Assembly: GCA_046541415.1 (NCBI GenBank)
Contig: JBKHDI010000085.1
Location: forward strand, 1-16,214
DNA length: 16,214 bases
Direction of reading: 5' to 3'
From: CAZOVB01 sp046541415
GTDB lineage: Bacteria > Planctomycetota > Phycisphaerae > SM23-33
The translations under genes were made by a program, and so were the position numbers. The notes beneath the pieces are model-generated. The model was given only the letters and a program-made list of their open reading frames with translations, ran no database searches and was not told the origin of the DNA. The number at the start of each line of letters is the position of its first letter. The stretch's first letter is position 1. Positions 7,062 to 13,527 of this stretch are shown piece after piece.

Positions 7062-8069
7062 TTACTCGTCCTCGAAGATCAGCATGTTCTGGCTGTTGAG
7101 GTCGAACATGATGTCGACGATCTGGCTGCGGGCCTTTTCCAGTTCCTTCTTCGGAGGCTTGCTCAGCAGCGACATTTCTTCGTCCAGGGCGTTTTCGACG
7201 CGTTCGGAGATGTTCCGCCGGATCTTCTCGATCGTCGGCTCGTCGGCATCGTAGAGGGCCACTGCCAGCGTGTTCGGTTCGACGCCGCGAAGGATTTCCT
7301 GCATGGTCCGGTCTTCGACCTTCTGGACGTCTTCCCAGGCGACCATGAGTTTCTTGATTGCTTCGGCTGCTTCTTCATCCTGCTCACGGATGCTCTTGAG
7401 CAGGTCCTGGCGCGGCCCCTGTTCCAGGCCTCGCAGGAGCATGGCGACTTTCCGGTACTGCTGTCTCTTCCTGCCGCCTTCGACGAGTTCCTCGGCGTCG
7501 CCGCGGAGGGACTCGATGGATTTGAGTCGTGCCTGGACCGCCCGGGCGATGCGGACCTTCGTGTTGATCGGCGCGCCGGAGCAGGTGGCCAGGAAGTGGA
7601 CGACCTTCTGGCGGATTTCCGGCTCGATCATCGGCATCAGCTGGATGCTCTTGGCTGACGGCAGTTCGGAGATAACCAGGGCGGCCACCTCAGCCGACTC
7701 GCCGTTGAGCACTTCGGCCAGGTCGTCGATCCGGGCCTCGCGAATTTCGTGGAACGGGTCGCGACTGCGGACGAGGAAGTTGACCTTGTTGAGCACCTCG
7801 CGGGATTGCTCGGAACCGAGGGCTCCCTCGATCATCTGGCGGACGAAGGCGACCTGGTCGTTCATCTGTCCCTGGAGGAACATTTCCAGCTCTTCCTGAA
7901 GCTCCTCGGCAGCCTGTTCCCTGCCAATGCCTGCCGAGTAGAGGCAGGAGATCTCCGCCCCGACGGCCGCCATGGCATCCGAGGAGATCGTCCCCATCAA
8001 CTCGGTGGCCGAGTCGGGGTCGAGGGTCATCAACAGCATGGCGGCTTTCTGGCGCCCTGTTCTAGGCAT
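7062..8069 (-). CDS. fliG: Flagellar motor switch protein FliG
   Basis: FliG links the FliF ring to FliM and carries the torque face touched by MotA. The start chosen is ATG 8069-8067 (335 residues, beginning MPRTGRQKAAMLLMTLD): it has AAGGAG 9 bases upstream and a normal family beginning. A longer version from TTG 8108 would overlap orf84 by 47 bases. The N-terminal FliF-binding domain (about 4-100) is typical. The middle domain (about 100-200) lacks the conserved EHPQ: the site reads ESAE (124-127). In the C-terminal torque helix the arginine of NISERVENA and acidic residues of LDEEM are kept, but the lysine of the usual ALKG is replaced (ALYD). It is confidently FliG, with divergent FliM and MotA contact surfaces. 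Confidence 0.94.
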   Translation of the reverse strand: MPRTGRQKAAMLLMTLDPDSATELMGTISSDAMAAVGAEISCLYSAGIGREQAAEELQEELEMFLQGQMNDQVAFVRQMIEGALGSEQSREVLNKVNFLVRSRDPFHEIREARIDDLAEVLNGESAEVAALVISELPSAKSIQLMPMIEPEIRQKVVHFLATCSGAPINTKVRIARAVQARLKSIESLRGDAEELVEGGRKRQQYRKVAMLLRGLEQGPRQDLLKSIREQDEEAAEAIKKLMVAWEDVQKVEDRTMQEILRGVEPNTLAVALYDADEPTIEKIRRNISERVENALDEEMSLLSKPPKKELEKARSQIVDIMFDLNSQNMLIFEDE

Positions 8070-8316
8070 CGCAAACGTCTCCTTCTTCGCTTTCAGCCCA
8101 ACTGACAAACAGTCGCTTGAGTTTCTTGGGGTCCTTGTACATCACTTGGGCCAGCTTGACGTGCAGCGGCGTGTCCTCGGGCAACTCGCCCCGCAGGTCG
8201 TAGCCCTGGAAGATGTGATCTCCCTTGACCTTGGCGGCGGACGGGGCCTTCTTGGCCGTCCCGACCGGCTTCTGCGGTTGGGCCTTTCTGTTCTTCTGGC
8301 CGAGCAGTCCCATCAT
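8062..8316 (-). CDS. orf84: small protein repeating the FliG-binding tail of FliF
   Basis: Not a gene I recognise in standard flagellar operons. The 84-residue product has a lysine-rich, probably disordered first half (1-40) and a helical second half (45-84). Residues 45-81 align without gaps to the FliF C-terminal tail encoded just upstream: 17 of 37 positions are identical, including LPED, P, K, A, M, P, K, LF, SW and ES. It also keeps the DP and hydrophobic-W pattern of known FliF tails that bind FliG. Its start overlaps the fliF stop (ATGA), with GAGGTGG just upstream; the second ATG (8313-8311) has better spacing and may be the true start. It runs 8 bases into fliG. There is no membrane segment or signal peptide, so it is expected in the cytoplasm. 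The gene is well supported; a FliG-binding role is inferred from the similarity and position. Confidence 0.8.
   Translation of the reverse strand: MMGLLGQKNRKAQPQKPVGTAKKAPSAAKVKGDHIFQGYDLRGELPEDTPLHVKLAQVMYKDPKKLKRLFVSWAESEEGDVCDA
8079..8084 (-). promoter_or_regulatory. Ribosome binding site deciding the fliG start
   Basis: AAGGAG on the minus strand with a 9-base spacer to ATG 8069-8067. It lies within the last codons of orf84, so fliG starts 8 bases before orf84 ends. It favours this start over the TTG at 8108-8106. Confidence 0.65.
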
Positions 8317-10004
8317 TCCACCTCTTCCGCCCCGCTCTCGACCCAGCTGCGGAACAGCTGCTTGACGCGCTCGGGCTTGGTCTTCATCAGCACGGCCACC
8401 TTGCGGGCCACCGGGGCGTCCTCGGGCAGATCGTCGAAGTCGATCTCCTCTTCCTCATCGCCTTTGCGCCGGCGGTTGCGGGCTGCGACGGCCTCGGGGC
8501 TGTTGTCGTTTTCGTCGTATTCTGTCTCGTCGTACTCCAGCAGTTTGCCATCCGAGGTATACTGTCCCTCCAGTGCTGCCTGCTTGGGCCCCTCCAGGGC
8601 GGCCTGGGCCTGGGCTTCCATTGCCTTGGTCGACGCCGCGGCCAGGCGGGCCTGGGCCTTGGCCTCGCGCCGACGCGGGGCTGTGCTGATCCACAGTGCA
8701 GCCAGCGCCCCGATTACCAGCAAGCCCAGCGAGAGTCGCTTGCCCAGCTCGAGGAAGAACTCCGTGGTGGTCTGTTCATCCAGCGGCGATTCCTTCTGGG
8801 CGACGTCCAGGAAGGGCACGTTGCGGACGGTCACCACATCCTGGGTGCGGGTGGCACCGACGGTCGAGCGGATCAACTCGGTCAGTTCGCCCAGCCGCTG
8901 CTGGGTCACCTGCGGGTCGGAGGTGTCTCCAGGCAGGTTGACCACGGTGGCTACGGAAATCTGCACGGGCTTGCCCGGGGTCTCCACGACCACCGAACGG
9001 GCCGAGTCGAAGGCGTACTGGATCTCCTCGGTCATCTCCTTCGTGCTGCCGCCATTGCGACCCACGCTGGCCGGGATGCCGTTGCTGGCGGGCATGGCGG
9101 TGGCCCGGCCGGTGTCCGACTGCTTGGAGGTCATCGATTCGTGGATCGGCACTTTCGAGTCGCGGTCGACGGTCTTCTGCTCGGTGGTCTTCTGGATGTG
9201 CTGGAGCTCCACGGCCACCTGCACGCGGTAGTTGTCCGGGCCGAGCATGGGCTCGAGGAGCTTTTCGATCTTGATCGTCATCTCTCGTTCGATCGAGAGC
9301 TGGTGTTCCATGAACGTCGAGGCCTTGGTGACCGTCTCGTCGCCTTTCTCTCCCTCGATCAGGTTGCCGTGGTTGTCGACCACCGAGACGTCCTTGGGGT
9401 CCAGGCCCCGGACGGCCTTGGAAACCATGTAGACGATCGCGCGGGCATTGCTGCTGCCGAGCCTCGCCCCGGGGCTGAGGGTGACGATCACGCTGGCCGA
9501 GGCCTGGCGTTCTTCCGGGCGGGCAAATGCGCTTCGCTGGCTGGGGACGATGTGAACCCGCACACCCTCGATGCCTTCGATCTGGCGGATCGAACGGGCC
9601 AGCTCGCCTTCCATCGCCTGGCGGATGCGTTCGTTGGTCACGTTCGGGCTCATCCCCGGGCCCATGTCGTCCAGCAGCTCCAGCCCGGGCGAGCCGGCAG
9701 AGGGCAGGCCTTCTTTGGCCAGCGTCAACCGCAGTGAGGCAACCTGCTCCTTGGGCACGTAGATGCTGCTGGAATCGGCGGAGAGCTCGTACTCCACGCC
9801 GGCCTCTTCGATCTTCTCGACGATCAGCGCTGCGTCGTTCTGCCCCAGCCCGCCGTAGAGCAGGGCCATCTTCGGCTTGGTGACGATGCCGTACGTCACC
9901 AGCGTGCCGATCAGGCAGCCAGCGACCGAGCCGAGAATCAGCACGCGCTGGGCCATCGAGGCCTTGTTCCAGAGATCTTTGAAGTATTGTTTCAAGTTGC
10001 CCAC
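8313..10004 (-). CDS. fliF: Flagellar MS-ring protein FliF
   Basis: FliF oligomerises in the inner membrane to form the MS ring, base of rod and C ring. The 563-residue protein has an N-terminal cytoplasmic segment (1-17), a first membrane helix (about 18-40), YscJ-like ring-building domains (about 45-220), the beta-collar region with Q/S/N-rich loops (about 225-390), a second membrane helix (about 424-440) and a long cytoplasmic tail. The tail contains an acidic linker (DEEEEIDFDD) and the FliG-binding end (526-563, LPEDAP to SWVES). The start is GTG 10004-10002 with AGGGA 9 bases upstream; the next Met (residue 17) would lose the typical leading segment. Length is normal. It is 37 bases downstream of fliE and overlaps orf84 by 4 bases. 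Confidence 0.96.
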   Translation of the reverse strand: MGNLKQYFKDLWNKASMAQRVLILGSVAGCLIGTLVTYGIVTKPKMALLYGGLGQNDAALIVEKIEEAGVEYELSADSSSIYVPKEQVASLRLTLAKEGLPSAGSPGLELLDDMGPGMSPNVTNERIRQAMEGELARSIRQIEGIEGVRVHIVPSQRSAFARPEERQASASVIVTLSPGARLGSSNARAIVYMVSKAVRGLDPKDVSVVDNHGNLIEGEKGDETVTKASTFMEHQLSIEREMTIKIEKLLEPMLGPDNYRVQVAVELQHIQKTTEQKTVDRDSKVPIHESMTSKQSDTGRATAMPASNGIPASVGRNGGSTKEMTEEIQYAFDSARSVVVETPGKPVQISVATVVNLPGDTSDPQVTQQRLGELTELIRSTVGATRTQDVVTVRNVPFLDVAQKESPLDEQTTTEFFLELGKRLSLGLLVIGALAALWISTAPRRREAKAQARLAAASTKAMEAQAQAALEGPKQAALEGQYTSDGKLLEYDETEYDENDNSPEAVAARNRRRKGDEEEEIDFDDLPEDAPVARKVAVLMKTKPERVKQLFRSWVESGAEEVE

Positions 10005-10013
10005 GGTCTTGTT

Positions 10014-10018
10014 TCCCT
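10014..10018 (-). promoter_or_regulatory. Ribosome binding site setting the GTG start of fliF
   Basis: AGGGA on the minus strand, 9 bases before GTG 10004-10002, in the 37-base fliE-fliF spacer. It supports the non-ATG start. Confidence 0.55.
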
Positions 10019-10041
10019 GACTAGACGGTTAGCGGACGGTC

Positions 10042-10350
10042 TCAGATCTGCATGTTGGCGGTGGTTTTGTACGCCTCGATCATCTTGTTCCGCACGCCCA
10101 TCAGCAGCTTGAAGCTCATGTCGGCCTTGGCGGTGGCGTTGATCACCGGCAGGACGTTGTCGGTCTTGCCGGTCAGAAGGTCCTGCAGAGCGGAGTTGGC
10201 CTTCTGGTGGTCGGTGTCGATGCCGTCGACAGCGTTTTTCAGCATGTCGCCGAAGTCTGCCTTCGCAGATGGGCCGTTCTGCTGTGCCTGCTGGAGCTTG
10301 TCAGCCCACTGGATTTGCCCGATTCCTGATATTCCGTTGATTCCGGCCAT
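10042..10350 (-). CDS. fliE: Flagellar hook-basal body protein FliE
   Basis: FliE joins the MS ring and export gate to the rod and is among the first rod substrates exported. The 102-residue protein matches the family in length and C-terminal pattern: FGDMLKNAVDGID, then ADMSFKLLMGVRNKMIEAYK, a helix with the typical MSFxLxxxVRNKxxEAYxExM ending. The N-terminus is glycine/isoleucine-rich and variable, as usual. AAGGAG lies 7 bases before the ATG. It sits 29 bases after flgC, the common flgB-flgC-fliE order. The family call is secure. Confidence 0.95.
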   Translation of the reverse strand: MAGINGISGIGQIQWADKLQQAQQNGPSAKADFGDMLKNAVDGIDTDHQKANSALQDLLTGKTDNVLPVINATAKADMSFKLLMGVRNKMIEAYKTTANMQI

Positions 10351-10379
10351 GGTTTGGCTCCTTTGGCGGTTGTGCGGGG

Positions 10380-10787
10380 TTACCGCAGAAGTTCCAGACT
10401 GGTCTCGACCATGTCCTGGTAGCGTCGCATCGAGGCGACGTTGGCCTGGTAGGCTCGCGTGGCGGCCATCATGTTCATCAACTCCATCGGGATCTCGACG
10501 TTGGACATGGTCACGAATCCGTTCTCGTCGGCATGGGGATGGCTGGGGTTGTAGACGTGCTTGAAATCCCGTCGCATGTCCGGGACGATCTGCTCGATGG
10601 TGATCCCGTTGATCCCGTCTTCCTCGGACTCCAGGATCACTTCCTTCCGGGCGTAGGGCTCCTGGGAGTCGGTGCGGACGGTGTTGGCATTGGCGATATT
10701 CTGCGTCGCCACGTTCATCCGCAGGCCTTCTGCCCGAAGGCCCTGGACGGCCAGGTTGTACGGGTTGGTTATCGGTTGGATCGGCAT
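10380..10787 (-). CDS. flgC: Flagellar proximal-rod protein FlgC
   Basis: FlgC is a proximal rod subunit exported through the flagellar type III apparatus. The 135-residue protein has the N-terminal rod signature (GLRAEGLRMNVATQNIANAN) and the C-terminal helix (VEIPMELMNMMAATRAYQAN followed by VASMRRYQDMV) shared by rod, hook and hook-filament proteins. The middle carries the expected small beta segment with Y-N-P-S-H-P-H-A-D-E-N-G-F-V. Length is normal. GAGG lies about 10 bases before the ATG; the gene starts 17 bases after flgB. Confidence 0.96.
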   Translation of the reverse strand: MPIQPITNPYNLAVQGLRAEGLRMNVATQNIANANTVRTDSQEPYARKEVILESEEDGINGITIEQIVPDMRRDFKHVYNPSHPHADENGFVTMSNVEIPMELMNMMAATRAYQANVASMRRYQDMVETSLELLR

Positions 10788-10804
10788 GGTTTGAATCCTC
10801 GGGA

Positions 10805-11170
10805 TCAGCCTTCGGTCTTCATGGCCATTTCGAACTGCGTGTAGGTCTTCTTGACCAGGCGCATCATCGTCTTGTATCGCCCGGAGTTGCTCATCAGCTG
10901 GGTGATCTCGTTGTCGAGGCTCACGTCGTTGCCGTCCACGCCGACCGGCGTGGTCATCGGCTGGTACAACTCAGCCTTGATGTCCTTGAGATCGAAGCGG
11001 CGCCCGGGGCGCTGCAGCTCCGCCTGCAGGGCGTCTTCGAACTTCACGTCCTGTCGGATGTAGCCGGGCTTGCGCAGGTTGGCGATGTTGTTGGCGATCG
11101 CCTTCTGTCGCAACTCGTAGGCCTTAGCGGCCGTGGATGCGAGGCTGACTATATCTGGAGTTCGCGGCAT
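10805..11170 (-). CDS. flgB: Flagellar proximal-rod protein FlgB
   Basis: FlgB is the rod subunit nearest the MS ring, made with FlgC and FliE. The 121-residue protein has the N-terminal signature in KAIANNIANLRKPGYIRQDV and a C-terminal helix (LDNEITQLMSNSGRYKTMMR) in which MSNSGRYKTM corresponds to the family's MxxxxxxYxxL segment. The central region has the D-G-N-D-V-S-L-D motif. AGGAG lies 8 bases before the ATG. Its start lies inside the last codons of the sigma-54 activator gene (22-base overlap), so the regulator and rod genes share a transcript and probably coupled translation. Confidence 0.95.
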   Translation of the reverse strand: MPRTPDIVSLASTAAKAYELRQKAIANNIANLRKPGYIRQDVKFEDALQAELQRPGRRFDLKDIKAELYQPMTTPVGVDGNDVSLDNEITQLMSNSGRYKTMMRLVKKTYTQFEMAMKTEG

Positions 11171-12519
11171 GGCTGAATCTCCTGGGTGTTGGGGTCTTGG
11201 CCTTCGTCGCGATACCTGCGGAGTTTGCTTCGCAGGGTCCGGTCGGTAATGCCCAGCAGTCGGGCGGCCTTGGCCTGGTGGTCTTCGGTACGCCGCAGGG
11301 CCTCGAAGATCGCCCGCCGCTCGAGCTCCTGGAGCTTCAGGCTGTTGCTGCGCGAGGGCTTGAGACTGACCGGCTGGGCAAGCTCCTGGCGGAGATGCGG
11401 CGCGTCGTCGAGGCTCAGCACGTCGCTGCTGCCCAGGGCCAGCAGGGCCCGGACGGTGTTTCGCAACTGGCGGACGTTGCCCGGCCAGTCGGCGGCGTAA
11501 AGCGTTTCGAGCAGTTCGCGGTCGACCTGGTTGATCCGCCGCCCGGTCTGGCCGGCGTAACGGGCGATGAAGTGCGCGACCAATGCGGGGATGTCTTCCC
11601 GACGCTGGGCCAGGGCGGGTACGTCCAACCGCAGGCCGCTGATGCGGTAGTACAGGTCGCGGCGGAAATCGCCCTTCTCGACCTGCTCGGCCAGGTTGCG
11701 GTTGGTCGTGGCGATTACGCGGACGTTGACGCGGATCGTCTCGCTGCCGCCGACGCGCTCGATGTCCTGGCTTTCCAGGACACGCAGCAGCTCGGCCTGG
11801 AGTCGCCCGGTGGTTTCGGAAATCTCGTCCAGCAGCAGCGTCCCGCCGTCGGCGCGTTCGAAACGGCCTTTGCGACGGCCGACCGCACCGGTAAAGGCGC
11901 CTTTCTCGTGGCCGAACAGCTCGCTCTCCAGCAGAGACTCATTCAGCGCGGCACAGTTGACGCGGATGAAGGGCCCGTTGGCCCGGCGGCTGTGACGGTG
12001 GATGTACTGGCTGATCAGTTCCTTGCCCGTCCCGCTGGGGCCACCCACCAACACGGGCAGGGACGTCGGCCCGATGCGACGGGCCAACTGGAGGCAATCG
12101 GACAGGGCCTGACTGGTCCCGATAATGCTGCCCTCTGCTGCGCTGCCCAGCCCGTACGGTGCCAGGCGGTCCAGCAGGGCGGAAATTGTTTCCGGCGACA
12201 GGGGCGCGGCCAGCAGGTCGAACGCCCCGGCCCGCATGGCTGCGACAGCTTGGTCGAGCGTTGCCTGATCGGTCACGACCGCCACAGGCAGCTCGGGACT
12301 GATCCGCGCGATCTGGTCGAGGCTGGCCTCGATCGAGTCGCCGCTGTCGGTATGCACAATCGCCGCCGCCCAGTTGCCGTTCCGCAGCGCATCGAGGGCC
12401 TGCTTGAGGCTGCCTGCAAGTTGGCCGTGGATGGCCCGGGCGGCCAACTGCTCGAGGATCATCGGAGCGGCCTGGCCTTGCGGGTCGATCAACAGGATGC
12501 CGTGGCTGGCGATTCGCAT
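11149..12519 (-). CDS. Sigma-54-dependent flagellar activator with degenerate receiver domain
   Basis: An NtrC-family enhancer-binding protein that remodels sigma-54 RNA polymerase using ATP; relatives near flagellar genes (FleQ, FleR/FlrC, FlgR) control class II or III genes. Domains of the 456-residue protein: receiver-like (about 5-120), AAA+ (about 132-360) with Walker A GGPSGTGKE (159-167), GAFTGA sigma-54 contact loop (207-212), Walker B GGTLLLDE (225-232) and arginine-finger segment FRRDLYYR (285-292), then a Fis-type helix-turn-helix (about 398-437, KAARLLGITDRTLRSKL). The receiver lacks the second acidic residue (IDP at 11-13) and the conserved lysine (AAP at 104-106), so phosphorylation control is doubtful, as in FleQ. 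All parts needed for sigma-54 activation are intact. The place in front of flgB fits a flagellar regulator; which promoters it controls is not visible. Confidence 0.93.
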   Translation of the reverse strand: MRIASHGILLIDPQGQAAPMILEQLAARAIHGQLAGSLKQALDALRNGNWAAAIVHTDSGDSIEASLDQIARISPELPVAVVTDQATLDQAVAAMRAGAFDLLAAPLSPETISALLDRLAPYGLGSAAEGSIIGTSQALSDCLQLARRIGPTSLPVLVGGPSGTGKELISQYIHRHSRRANGPFIRVNCAALNESLLESELFGHEKGAFTGAVGRRKGRFERADGGTLLLDEISETTGRLQAELLRVLESQDIERVGGSETIRVNVRVIATTNRNLAEQVEKGDFRRDLYYRISGLRLDVPALAQRREDIPALVAHFIARYAGQTGRRINQVDRELLETLYAADWPGNVRQLRNTVRALLALGSSDVLSLDDAPHLRQELAQPVSLKPSRSNSLKLQELERRAIFEALRRTEDHQAKAARLLGITDRTLRSKLRRYRDEGQDPNTQEIQPCRELQI

Positions 12520-12540
12520 TTGAGGGCTGGGTCCTTTCGA

Positions 12541-13527
12541 TTACAGGTTGCTGTACGGGTCGTTAGGTTTGGCGAGCACTTCGTCGACCTCGGTCTCCAG
12601 ATCGCTGCGGTTCTTGATCCGCCAACGGAGGATACGGTCCTGGATCTGGGCGACTTCGGCCCAGGGGCTGTTGGGGTATTCCTGGATCAGCAGCTGATAC
12701 TTCTCGCGGGCCCGGGCCACGTCGCGGTTGCGGAGGCAGTTGCCGATCTGCAGCAGGATCCAGGGGCGGTCGGCCTTTTCGGACCGGGGCAGGGCCAGGC
12801 GGTAGAAGTACTCGGCGGCGGGGATCTGCTCGGCCTTGTAGAGGTTGTCGCCCAGGCTCATCAGCTCGGCAGGGTCGTTGCCCGCGCCGGCCTGGGCAGC
12901 CTGGATTCTCGCTTTCAGCGTGGCCGGCAGATCGTCCGGGATCGCCAGGGCAGCGGGGCTGTTGTCGTTGTCGGTCTGGGGCTGCGGATCGGCCTGGTCG
13001 GCGGGCTCGGCGTCATTGCCCGCGACCTGCTCATCGGCTTCTTGCCGTGCCTGGGGCTGGGTGTGCTCGTCGGTCTGGTCAGGCTGCTGTGCGGCCTGTT
13101 CAGCTTGCTGACTGCTGGAAGGAACCTGCTGTGTCTCGGCGGCGGCTTGGGGCTGCTGCTCTTTCGGCCGGGCGGGTTGGACGGAGTTGATCGGGTCCTG
13201 CCCGCGTGATCCGAGCCCGAGGTGGACCGGAATCAGCTCGTCTTTGTACGTGCGGATGCCCTGCAGTTCCGGCGTCTGCCCGCCGGGCTGGGTTGCTTCG
13301 GCCGGCCGGTCGGCCACGACCGGGTCGATCTGGATCTCAGGCGTCTGGGTATTGGCGTCTTCGCGCTGGCCGGACGACTCGGACGGTGCCTGCACCGTCG
13401 CCTGCCACAGGTCCCACATGCTGTTGCGGACCTCTCGGCCGGGCGTCTGCTGGGGCTCTTGGGCCCGGGCCGGGCCCATGCCCATAGCCGCCACAAGCAG
13501 GATTGTCGTCCACAGGAACGTTCTCAC
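12541..13527 (-). CDS. Secreted TPR-like protein of the flagellar operon, unknown function
   Basis: Not recognised as a named flagellar protein. The 328-residue product starts with a signal peptide (hydrophobic core about 4-16, likely cleavage after ARA at 20-22), so it should be periplasmic. A long low-complexity Q/A/P/E/D-rich region (about 23-195) follows. The C-terminal part (about 200-320) contains TPR-like helical pairs (DPAELMSLGDNLYKAEQIPA and AAEYFYRLALPRSEKADRPW, then ILLQIGNCLRNRDVARAREK). It begins at a GTG overlapping the preceding gene's stop by 4 bases (GTGA), suggesting coupled synthesis with the membrane TPR protein; the two probably work together. It is 21 bases before the activator gene. 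Its layout is like Campylobacter PflA, a secreted TPR motor scaffold, but I claim no sequence homology. Confidence 0.78.
   Translation of the reverse strand: MRTFLWTTILLVAAMGMGPARAQEPQQTPGREVRNSMWDLWQATVQAPSESSGQREDANTQTPEIQIDPVVADRPAEATQPGGQTPELQGIRTYKDELIPVHLGLGSRGQDPINSVQPARPKEQQPQAAAETQQVPSSSQQAEQAAQQPDQTDEHTQPQARQEADEQVAGNDAEPADQADPQPQTDNDNSPAALAIPDDLPATLKARIQAAQAGAGNDPAELMSLGDNLYKAEQIPAAEYFYRLALPRSEKADRPWILLQIGNCLRNRDVARAREKYQLLIQEYPNSPWAEVAQIQDRILRWRIKNRSDLETEVDEVLAKPNDPYSNL

Noticed and set aside
4573..7254. Very long plus-strand open frame (893 codons) opposite fliJ, fliI and fliH
   Set aside because: It is antisense to well-recognised genes with intact motifs, has no recognisable domain, and its H/Q/R/G/D-rich composition is typical of a GC-rich shadow frame.
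8070..8108. 13-residue extension of FliG from a TTG
   Set aside because: The ATG at 8069 has an AAGGAG site at good spacing and gives the usual FliG beginning; the TTG would deepen the overlap with orf84.
8062..8316. orf84 as a broken piece of FliF produced by a frameshift
   Set aside because: FliF has its own complete tail before its stop. Orf84 has an unrelated N-terminal half, its own start and ribosome binding site, and repeats the tail instead of continuing it.
10005..10041. Internal promoter or terminator in the longest spacer (fliE-fliF)
   Set aside because: I see only a ribosome binding site. There is no sigma-54 GG/GC pair at the right spacing and no stem with a T-run; the spacer is too short to argue for more.
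11197..13209. Plus-strand open frame (670 codons) opposite the sigma-54 activator and secreted TPR gene
   Set aside because: It is a mirror of real codons with low-complexity composition, no clear domain, and no operon partner on that strand.
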